Source of the DNA: Phycisphaerales bacterium
Lineage (GTDB): Bacteria > Planctomycetota > Phycisphaerae > Phycisphaerales > UBA1924
Direction: 5' to 3'
Assembly (NCBI GenBank): GCA_029212425.1
Contig: JARGNC010000058.1
Coordinates: forward strand, 1 to 12,988
DNA length: 12,988 bases
Shown: piece by piece, positions 6,712-12,988 of the stretch
How positions within the stretch are numbered: position 1 is the stretch's first letter
Layout: every line of letters begins with the position of its first letter
Program-made: the position numbers and the translations under genes
Notes under the pieces: model-generated
The model's input: only the letters and a program-made list of their open reading frames with translations
Database searches by the model: none
What the model was told of the DNA's origin: nothing

Positions 6712-7743
6712 ATGGTCAATCGACAGACATCCGATGAATCGGCTCCTGATGAAGCGACCAATCCGATTCCAAACGCTGGAGGATCCAAAGCTCGATCCGC
6801 GGCGATGTTTGTCCTGAGCATGGTGTTGTTGGTCGGCGCAGGATACTTCGTGTACACAGCAACCGACGGGCTCGAAGGCGTCTGGGATTCCGTCAGAACA
6901 GCGCCGTGGTGGATGATCGCGTTGATCATTCTTGGTCCGATGGGTAATCACATCTCCGTTGCGTTGTGTCTCCAAGCACTCCAGTCTCGGCACGGCAAGG
7001 TCGGGATCATCGAGATGTATGTCCTTGTTGGCAGCGCGTGGTTGTTCAACTACATGCCGATGCGTCCGGGATTGATTGGGCGAATCGGGTACCACAAATC
7101 GATCAACAACATCCGACTCCGTGATTCGCTCGAATCCTCGGTGTGGTCCGGAATCCTTGCTGGGATTGCCAATGGGTTGATGCTTCCGATCGCGTTTCTG
7201 ATGATGATGGTTCCGCAGGGATGGTCGCTGTTGTTGCCGTTTGTTCCGGTGGTCGTTGCGATCCTGCTTTCGATGGTTCTTGCTGGACGACGAAAGAAAC
7301 TGATCATCCTCGCGCTCGCGTATCGGCAGCTTGATGTGATTGTCTGGTTGGGACGGTACTGGCTCGCATTCGAGGTTCTAGGTCTTGATGTCAGCATCGG
7401 TGACATCGCGGTGATTAGTGCGGTTTCACAGCTCGCGTCGTTGATGCCGTTGACTGGATCGGGGATCGGATTCCGCGAGTGGGCGGTTGGATTGATGGCT
7501 TCTGCAGGTGGTCACGCGATGGGGACAGCGATGGCGGGGGATCTGATCAATCGTGCTGCGGAGACCTTTGTGGTTGTTCCAGTGGGGTTGGTCTGCACAG
7601 CACTGGTCGCTCGACACTGGAAGGGCATCCGCGATGGACGGATTGTGTTGGAAACTGAGTTAGCCGAAGGTGATTCTCGAACCGATTCCAAGGACAAGGA
7701 TGAGTCCCGGGATTCCCGCGAGCAGGATCAACCGATAGGTTGA
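6712..7743 (+). CDS. Multi-pass membrane protein, lysylphosphatidylglycerol synthase TM-region / flippase-like family
   Basis: The 343-residue product resembles the integral membrane half of MprF and the stand-alone UPF0104/AglD-like proteins (PF03706 type), which move or handle lipid-linked molecules. Hydrophobic segments occur at about 31-50, 65-88, 98-115, 144-167, 170-191, 196-215, 229-246 and 277-300. Family-like blocks are NYMPMRPGLIGRIGYHK (113-129) and PLTGSGIGFREWAVGLM (246-262), the latter matching the usual Pro-x-x-x-Gly-x-Gly-x-x-Glu pattern. No aminoacyl-transferase domain follows, so it is not a full MprF and its substrate is unknown. AAGGAGA (6702-6708) supports the ATG at 6712. 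The last 27 residues form a very polar tail of Asp, Glu, Ser, Arg and Lys, encoded across the 3' end of the convergent permease gene. It probably shares a transcript with the TPR gene. Confidence 0.82.
   Translation: MVNRQTSDESAPDEATNPIPNAGGSKARSAAMFVLSMVLLVGAGYFVYTATDGLEGVWDSVRTAPWWMIALIILGPMGNHISVALCLQALQSRHGKVGIIEMYVLVGSAWLFNYMPMRPGLIGRIGYHKSINNIRLRDSLESSVWSGILAGIANGLMLPIAFLMMMVPQGWSLLLPFVPVVVAILLSMVLAGRRKKLIILALAYRQLDVIVWLGRYWLAFEVLGLDVSIGDIAVISAVSQLASLMPLTGSGIGFREWAVGLMASAGGHAMGTAMAGDLINRAAETFVVVPVGLVCTALVARHWKGIRDGRIVLETELAEGDSRTDSKDKDESRDSREQDQPIG
7660..7743. other. Antisense overlap of two convergent coding ends
   Basis: The rightward membrane gene ends at 7743 and the leftward fused permease gene ends at 7660, so 84 bp code for protein on both strands. 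Rightward they give a charged soluble tail. Leftward they give the last hydrophobic helix of the permease fusion. No intrinsic terminator fits between the genes. Confidence 0.85.
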
Positions 7744-10497
7744 GAGCTGTGATGGGGTCAATGGCGAGATTGTCGCGATTGGTTTTGACTGGATCCCAGG
7801 TGCGATGAGATCATCGAGACCTGCGAGCCAAGCGATGGAGCTTTCGAGCATCGCGAGGTTCCCTGGAAACGCGGTGGTGATGCGTCCATCGACGAGTTGG
7901 CCTTGGCTGAAGGTGACCGCGTCGTAGATCCATGAGTTGGATCCGACCACAACGACACGCTGCGAATCCTGATCCCGCATCCGCTCAGCTCCCGCGGCGA
8001 CGATCCATTGGTCTCTGCGGATGTCCTTGGATTCATCAAACACAGGCTGATCGCTGAGGTACTGTCTCGACTGGGCTGGGGTCGACCAGAGTTTGAGCCA
8101 GTCTTGCTCACCCCAGAGTTCATTGGTTCCTGGGATGGTGAGGATGGGTTTGGATTCTGTCCCGACGCGAGGGTCGATGGTCATGGGGACTGACCAGGGT
8201 AGTACGGTTGAAAGCCCAGCCATCGCTGAACCGATCGGGTGAACATCTGAAGTTTCGTCAGTGTCGAGTGCAGGCAAAAGAATCGTTGCGGGGTCCGCGT
8301 TGCGCTTCGCGCCTGCGAGGCGTTGAGTCAAGAGTGTGCGTGTTGGATCAGGAATGATCCCGAAAGGTTCGAGTGCTTTGACGAGTGGGTCAGTATCTCC
8401 GAAGGTGCCGAAGATCGAGGGGTTCATGCTGATGAGCGTGGATTGGCCTTCGCTGAGCAGTTGGTCAACGACACTCGCAAGCGATGTCGCTCGGCGTGCG
8501 CCGGTGATCCCTGTGTCGCCTCCGCCTGCAGCTGAGTCCGCAGCGAGCACGACATACACAACAGGACGCTGGTTGAGCGGATCGATCGCGGTGAGTGATG
8601 GTCGGTCCGGTTCGTGGAGCGGCGCCCACTCGACAAACTCAATCCCTTGCTGACGGAAGCGGTTCTGTGCTTTCGAGAGCAGGTTGGATTCGCCCAGCAG
8701 TTCTCCGGGATTCCCGGCATGAACAAACACCACGATCGGATGGGATTTGATGACGAGCTGTCCGATCGCGGATGCGATGAGTTCTTGAGCGCGTGGGCCG
8801 ATGACTCCTGCTGGAGAGATCCCCGCGCTTTCGAGGACCTCTGTCGGTGGAAGCAATGCTTCGAGATCAACCGCTGCAACACCGATCTCAGGCGGCCCAA
8901 TAATGAGCAGTGCTTCGCCTGTTTCCAGCGCAAGCGCTACACGATCTGCATCGATCGTGATGAGTCGGTCGAGCCGATTGATTGCGATCGAGAGGGTATC
9001 GATGATCTCGCTGAGTTCGGTTCCGAGCGACTTGGACAGCGCTCGCGGGACAGGCGCGATCTCTGGTGCTCGCGCGAACGCGTCGAGCTGGGTGCGGAGC
9101 TCTTCGAGTTGTGCAAGCTGAGAGCGGATGAGTTGGGTGCCTTGCTCGCGCTGTTGGCTCTTGAGTGCAGAGGACACGGTGCTCAGGTCTTGTGCTCCGA
9201 GTCGAACCAGCGTGGCGCGCTGCTGGAAGAAGGCGCGATTGGTTGAGCCGTTGGGTGAAGCGGGGTCGATTGCATCGCGGATTGATTCGAGCTTTGGAGA
9301 CGCGGCGAGCAGCGATTGTGATGCTCCCGTGAGGACCATTTCGACCTGGGTCAGTGTTTCGGTATTCTTTGCGATAGATCCCGCTTCACGCTCGCGGAGG
9401 TCCTCGATGAGCGATGCTTTCTTGTTGGCGCCGTCCTGGGTCGAGAGGTCGATCAACTGGGCGCTTAGAGATTCAGAAGCACGGTCGTAGGTCTCCATCA
9501 CATCGGAGACGAGATCGAGCGCGAGCTGGTCCGTTTGGGTGGTGTTGATCGCGAGGACGATGTGGGTATCGCCTTCGAGCGCGTTGACCATGCTTGTCGC
9601 TCGCGGCGAGAGCTTGTGGGCGCTCGTCGAGGTGACATCCATGCGGAATCGGTGCTCGTTGGTCAGGACTCCCGCAAAGACGGCAGCGGTGCCTGTGGTC
9701 AGGAAGAAGATGCTCCCAAAGAAGATCAGTGATGCTCGCGAGGATGCGAGTCGACGGGATTCGAGAACCCCTGCGGTCAGCGCGACCATCCAGACACTCC
9801 CGATGACAAAGAACAGGATGGTGCTTGAATCGATGACTCCCTTGCCCATTTCCCCTGCACGCGAGATCACGGAGAGCTTTAAGAGGATCGGGCTGAGCTT
9901 CCCTGAACTGGGTGCGAGGACAGAGGTGACCACCATGAACAGCACCAGGACCATCATCGTGCCGAGGAACGCGAGGGTCTGGCTGGAGGTCATCGACGAT
10001 GCGAGGAGACCGATTGCAAGGTAGAGCGATCCGACGAGCAGGAGCATGAGGTAGCCGGCCAAAATAGGACCTGGATCGGGCATCGGATCGCTGAGCATCG
10101 CGAGCATGATGGGGTACACGAGAGACGGGACGAGCATCAACGCGAGGAAGAGGATCGATCCGAGGTACTTGCCGCACGCGACGGCCCAGTCACCTGCAGG
10201 GGTTGTCCGCAACGACTCAAAGCTCCCTGTCCTGTACTCCTCGGACATCAATCGCATCGAGATCGCTGGCGCGATCGGGATCAACAACCATGCGGATGCC
10301 GCAAAGAAATAACGCATCGATCCCGGCTGTCCCGGGACCAGGGTTTGGTTCACGAACAGCACTGCGGACAAGAACGCGAAGAGCGCGATGATGATCCATC
10401 CCGCTGGGACACGGAACATCGACACCAGTTCGCGGAGCGCGATCGTGCAGATGAGTCTCCACGCGGTGCTGAGCTGAGACAACAGCGTGCTCATCAT
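7660..10497 (-). CDS. Fused GldF-GldG-type ABC transporter permease and extracytoplasmic subunit
   Basis: Residues about 1-275 form an ABC-2/GldF-like permease with hydrophobic segments near 33-50, 62-80, 110-132, 145-166, 172-195, 226-246 and 254-276, and the conserved RLMSEEYRTGSFESLRTTP (82-100) that follows the second helix. Residues about 285-900 resemble GldG (ABC_transp_aux, PF09822 type): MDVTSTSAHKLSPRATSMVNAL at the membrane exit, a long coiled-coil-like region (about 355-515), LLIIGPP, QPVVYVV-like strands, and VVVVGSNSWIYD with GNLAMLESSIAWLAG near 848-893. One last hydrophobic helix spans about 921-940. GldF and GldG are separate proteins of about 240 and 550 residues in Flavobacterium; here one 945-residue chain holds both. 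The start ATG at 10497 overlaps the upstream ATPase stop as ATGA, with GGGGTG 5 nt ahead. The transported substrate is unknown. An alternative start is the next codon, also Met. Confidence 0.9.
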   Translation of the reverse strand: MMSTLLSQLSTAWRLICTIALRELVSMFRVPAGWIIIALFAFLSAVLFVNQTLVPGQPGSMRYFFAASAWLLIPIAPAISMRLMSEEYRTGSFESLRTTPAGDWAVACGKYLGSILFLALMLVPSLVYPIMLAMLSDPMPDPGPILAGYLMLLLVGSLYLAIGLLASSMTSSQTLAFLGTMMVLVLFMVVTSVLAPSSGKLSPILLKLSVISRAGEMGKGVIDSSTILFFVIGSVWMVALTAGVLESRRLASSRASLIFFGSIFFLTTGTAAVFAGVLTNEHRFRMDVTSTSAHKLSPRATSMVNALEGDTHIVLAINTTQTDQLALDLVSDVMETYDRASESLSAQLIDLSTQDGANKKASLIEDLREREAGSIAKNTETLTQVEMVLTGASQSLLAASPKLESIRDAIDPASPNGSTNRAFFQQRATLVRLGAQDLSTVSSALKSQQREQGTQLIRSQLAQLEELRTQLDAFARAPEIAPVPRALSKSLGTELSEIIDTLSIAINRLDRLITIDADRVALALETGEALLIIGPPEIGVAAVDLEALLPPTEVLESAGISPAGVIGPRAQELIASAIGQLVIKSHPIVVFVHAGNPGELLGESNLLSKAQNRFRQQGIEFVEWAPLHEPDRPSLTAIDPLNQRPVVYVVLAADSAAGGGDTGITGARRATSLASVVDQLLSEGQSTLISMNPSIFGTFGDTDPLVKALEPFGIIPDPTRTLLTQRLAGAKRNADPATILLPALDTDETSDVHPIGSAMAGLSTVLPWSVPMTIDPRVGTESKPILTIPGTNELWGEQDWLKLWSTPAQSRQYLSDQPVFDESKDIRRDQWIVAAGAERMRDQDSQRVVVVGSNSWIYDAVTFSQGQLVDGRITTAFPGNLAMLESSIAWLAGLDDLIAPGIQSKPIATISPLTPSQLSTYRLILLAGIPGLILVLGIGSRITFG

Positions 10498-11510
10498 GCG
10501 TGCACCCCGATTGCTTTGGTACCCGCTTGGGATTCATTTCGATGCGCATCGGGGTTGTCGATGAGCGACATGAAGATCGATTCGAGTGTCTGTCGATGCT
10601 GACTCAGTTCGCGGATGAACAATCCTTTGTCTTCCGCAGCTCCGGCGATCGGTTCACGCAGATCGCTCTCGTTGGGCATCGCGTTGACAATCACTCGGCA
10701 CCAGCCTCGGCTCGAATCGTCGGGCTGGGATTCATCCGCGATGGTTGAATCGACTCCCGGCACCGCTGCGAGGACGCGCAAAGCGTGCGCGATTCCAGCG
10801 GTTGGGTTCGTTCGGATCTCGACGGTGTAGCGGATCGGGCCTGGGGTGGAGTTGATGAGGTCTTTGGGGGAGCCGTCGGCTTGGATTTGTCCACGATTCA
10901 TGATCATCACGCGATCGCATACACGCTCGATTTCAGGGAGGATATGCGAGCACACCAGCATGGTTTTGTCCTGCGCTAGATCTCGGATCAGAGAGCGAGA
11001 TTCGCGGATTTGGGATGGGTCCAAGCCGTTGGTGGGTTCATCGAGGATCAGCACCGGCGGGTCGTGAATCAACGCTCCAGCGAGTCCTACGCGTTGTTTG
11101 TAGCCTTTGGAGAGCTGTCCGACGCGTCGTTTAGCGACCTGCGTGATGTGGCACAGGTCCATCGCTCGCTCGATCGCAGGCTTGATTTCTCGTGTTTCGA
11201 CCCCAAAAAGTTTCGCTCGATGCTTGAGGTATCCTCGCACCGACATTTCGGGGTAGATCGGTGCTTGTTCTGGGAGGTAACCGATCTTCGACTTCGCGAG
11301 TGAAGGCTGCTTGGAGATGTCGTATCCCGCGATGGTGATGGTTCCCGAATCTGGGGCCAAAAACCCCGTCATCATGCGGATAGTGGTGCTTTTGCCCGCT
11401 CCGTTGGGGCCGAGGAGCCCGACAACTTGGTTTTCACCGAGTTCGAAGGAGACATCCGTGACCGCACGGAGTGGGCCGAAAGTTTTCGAGATTTCTCGGA
11501 CCAAAATCAT
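10494..11510 (-). CDS. ABC transporter ATP-binding protein (GldA / ABC-2 exporter type)
   Basis: This 338-residue protein powers the fused permease encoded directly behind it. It has every nucleotide-binding motif: Walker A GPNGAGKST (34-42), Q-loop LPEQ (Gln 82), signature LSKGYKQR (133-140, the LSKGY form usual in ABC-2/Gld exporters), Walker B VLILDEP (153-159) with a D-loop GLDP, and the switch His in VCSH (189). Residues about 230-338 form the extra C-terminal domain common in this subfamily. The frame stays open to a start at 11603, but the first 31 residues from there are unlike any ABC protein; the ATG at 11510 opens the usual MILVREISKTFG, so I chose it. No Shine-Dalgarno sequence at usual spacing is visible (GGAG is about 13 nt away). 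The stop TGA overlaps the next ATG, which indicates translational coupling. Confidence 0.95.
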   Translation of the reverse strand: MILVREISKTFGPLRAVTDVSFELGENQVVGLLGPNGAGKSTTIRMMTGFLAPDSGTITIAGYDISKQPSLAKSKIGYLPEQAPIYPEMSVRGYLKHRAKLFGVETREIKPAIERAMDLCHITQVAKRRVGQLSKGYKQRVGLAGALIHDPPVLILDEPTNGLDPSQIRESRSLIRDLAQDKTMLVCSHILPEIERVCDRVMIMNRGQIQADGSPKDLINSTPGPIRYTVEIRTNPTAGIAHALRVLAAVPGVDSTIADESQPDDSSRGWCRVIVNAMPNESDLREPIAGAAEDKGLFIRELSQHRQTLESIFMSLIDNPDAHRNESQAGTKAIGVHA

Positions 11511-11667
11511 AGAGTTCTGTGGGCTCCATCGTGCACAATCCGATACTAGCTGCAAAGAAGCTCGGATGTTGGTGGACCCGTCGGGGCTGGCATACGAATA
11601 CACTTTTCAGAGCCGGTCTTTCAAACCGAGGCATTCGCTTCACCGGATCAGTATATTGCAGTTCTCG
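11511..11667. promoter_or_regulatory. Divergent intergenic region between the ABC operon and the PAS-GAF gene
   Basis: These 157 bp separate the two divergent starts. Rightward, TATATT at 11652-11657 is a good -10-like box; its start site would fall about 4-5 nt before the ATG at 11668, giving an almost leaderless message. Leftward, TAGTAT (complement of 11543-11548) is a -10-like box about 33 nt before the ATPase ATG. Neither has a convincing -35 hexamer. Both flanking frames stay open into this region (in-frame ATGs at 11566 rightward and 11603 leftward), so part of it could be coding. Confidence 0.35.
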
Positions 11668-12988
11668 ATGGTCAAGACTCAACCCAAACTCGTACTTGTC
11701 GGCGCCTCTCCGGAGGAAACAGCTCAGCTCAGAGAGACGCTGGGCGATCGCTACGAGATCGTTGTCCAGCCGGACGAGTCGAGTGTTGCCGCCGTGCTCA
11801 AAGCGTTGGGTGAAGGCGTGTGCATTGTGAATCCTGAAGGGGAGTTGCTCTGGTCCAACGAGTACTTCGAGTCGCTGGATGAATCGGTTCGGGATCGTGT
11901 GAATACGTTGTGTGTGCAAGCCGTGGATGCGATGCCGGGATCGATGCAGAGCCCAGTTCCGCAGGGGCTCGCTCCTGCAAGCAATGCGATGGTCACCAAG
12001 CATCGGGTGTCCTGCGATCAGGGATTGCGGTCATTCGATGTGTACATCACTGGGATCGCACGGATTGATGGCGACGAGGTACAAACCGGACGCATCGCAG
12101 CGATCGTCCGTGACGTCACCATCGCGCAGCGTACCCAGCAGAAGATGGACGCGATCGATCGCGCCGGATTCGAGCTTGTGCGGATGGATGTCGATCAGAT
12201 CAAAGAAATGAACGCGCTCGAGCGATTGCAACTGCTCGAACAACGCGTGATTCAATACTCGCATGATCTGCTTCGCTCCGATCACTTTGTGATTTTCTTG
12301 ACTGACCAGAAGACCAATCGCTTGCAGCCTGTGATGCAGTCTGGGTTGCCTCTTGAGATTCAGGACCTTGATCTGTATCTTGAAACCGAGGGCTCCGGGA
12401 TTTCGGGTCATGTCGCGAAGACCGGCGAGAGCTACATCTGCTATGACACGCTCACCGACAACCGGTTCCTTCCGGGACTCAGCGGTGCGCGTTCGAGTTT
12501 GACCGTCCCGCTCAGAGTCTGCGATCGAGTGATCGGGATTATGGACATCGAGTCCAAACAACCCGGCGCGTTCGACGACCAAGATCGGCAGTTTGCGGAA
12601 ATCTTCGGCAGATACATCGCGATGGCGCTCCACATGCTCCAGTTGTTGGTCACGGAACGCACGACCACCAACCAGACCGTTTCTGGTCGATTTGAAGGCG
12701 AGATCAACGCGCCGCTCGACGACATTGTTCACGAGATTGATTGGCTCAGAGAACACCAGAAGAATGCCGATCCCGAAACGAGCAGGCACATTGATCGGAT
12801 TCTGAGCGATGTATCGTCTATCAAGGATCGAATGCGTTGTGTTTCTGAAGGACCACAGAACCTGCTCGGCGTGGACGAAGCACTCATCCAACGCGAGAAA
12901 GATCCGCTGCTGATCGGGAAGCGTGTGCTGGTTGTTGACGACAACCCCAAGATCCGCAAGATCATCGGCGATGTGTTATCGCATCGTG
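11668..12988 (+). CDS. PAS-GAF signalling protein with His-less HisKA-like hairpin and receiver domain (truncated by window edge)
   Basis: The frame stays open for 440 codons to the window end. Residues 6-36 begin like a receiver fold (KLVLVGASPEET, then a helix and a YEIVV strand) but lack the rest. Residues about 40-155 look like a PAS domain (GEGVCIVNPEGELLWSN near the start, GRIAAIVRDVTIAQR at the end). A linker helix leads to a GAF domain (about 185-325; HFVIFLTD, GSGISGHVAKTGESYICYD, SLTVPLRVCDRVIGIMDIES). Residues about 338-390 resemble a HisKA hairpin, but the acceptor His of HExxxPL is Gly 344 (GEINAPL). No HATPase domain follows. A receiver domain opens at about 417 with RVLVVDDNPKIRKI (acidic pair Asp 424-425). 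It is probably a sensor or adaptor that receives a phosphate rather than a kinase. No Shine-Dalgarno sequence is present. An in-frame ATG at 11566 would add 34 residues without recognisable domain sequence. Confidence 0.85.
   Translation, partial: MVKTQPKLVLVGASPEETAQLRETLGDRYEIVVQPDESSVAAVLKALGEGVCIVNPEGELLWSNEYFESLDESVRDRVNTLCVQAVDAMPGSMQSPVPQGLAPASNAMVTKHRVSCDQGLRSFDVYITGIARIDGDEVQTGRIAAIVRDVTIAQRTQQKMDAIDRAGFELVRMDVDQIKEMNALERLQLLEQRVIQYSHDLLRSDHFVIFLTDQKTNRLQPVMQSGLPLEIQDLDLYLETEGSGISGHVAKTGESYICYDTLTDNRFLPGLSGARSSLTVPLRVCDRVIGIMDIESKQPGAFDDQDRQFAEIFGRYIAMALHMLQLLVTERTTTNQTVSGRFEGEINAPLDDIVHEIDWLREHQKNADPETSRHIDRILSDVSSIKDRMRCVSEGPQNLLGVDEALIQREKDPLLIGKRVLVVDDNPKIRKIIGDVLSHR

Noticed and set aside
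8614..9246. 210-codon rightward frame inside the GldFG fusion
   Set aside because: It is antisense to conserved GldG-like sequence, with Cys/Arg-rich translation and no domain or ribosome-binding site.
11511..11603. Longer ATPase start at 11603
   Set aside because: The 31 extra residues are unlike ABC proteins and would occupy most of the divergent promoter gap.
12031..12891. 286-codon leftward frame opposite the PAS-GAF gene
   Set aside because: The plus strand has clear GAF and receiver motifs. The reverse reading has none.

Overview
The window is a gene-dense, moderately GC-rich stretch of bacterial chromosome. It suggests a member of the Planctomycetota, most likely of the class Phycisphaerae. 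The grounds are the coaE-rho neighbourhood, a Rho with a very long Lys/Ala-rich then Ser/Gly/Asn-rich N-terminal extension, a fused GldF-GldG-type ABC permease, and few Shine-Dalgarno sequences. This placement is inferred from protein character and was not tested by a search. I see no phage, transposon, CRISPR array, tRNA or rRNA. It looks like a core or near-core region with lineage-specific protein architectures.

Layout, left to right. (1) A leftward pgi fragment (glucose-6-phosphate isomerase, first 175 residues) runs off the left edge. Only 44 bp separate it from a divergent rightward gene. (2) That gene fuses a membrane-bound bacterial PH-like domain (DUF304/bPH2) to a complete dephospho-CoA kinase (CoaE), and is followed by rho. 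(3) Next come three rightward genes: a small three-helix membrane protein, an exported TPR protein joined to it by a 1-nt stop/start overlap, and a multi-pass protein of the lysylphosphatidylglycerol-synthase/flippase-like membrane family. (4) Leftward and convergent lies a two-gene ABC operon: an ATPase of the GldA/ABC-2 type coupled by an ATGA overlap to a 945-residue fused GldF (permease) + GldG (extracytoplasmic) protein. The 3' ends of the flippase-like gene and the fused permease overlap antisense by 84 nt. (5) At the right edge a rightward, truncated signalling protein has PAS and GAF domains, a HisKA-like helical hairpin lacking the phospho-acceptor His, and the start of a receiver domain.

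Functionally the window mixes central metabolism (Pgi, CoaE), transcription termination (Rho), envelope functions (small membrane protein, exported TPR protein, flippase-like protein, Gld-type ABC system) and signal transduction. There is no room for an intrinsic terminator between the two convergent transcripts, so Rho or transcriptional interference may matter there. The items most worth a second look are the bPH2-CoaE fusion, the disordered extension of Rho, the overprinted convergent C-termini, the His-less PAS-GAF-receiver protein, and start codons sitting one promoter length downstream of -10-like boxes, which suggests leaderless transcripts. I found no clearly new defence or mobile system.
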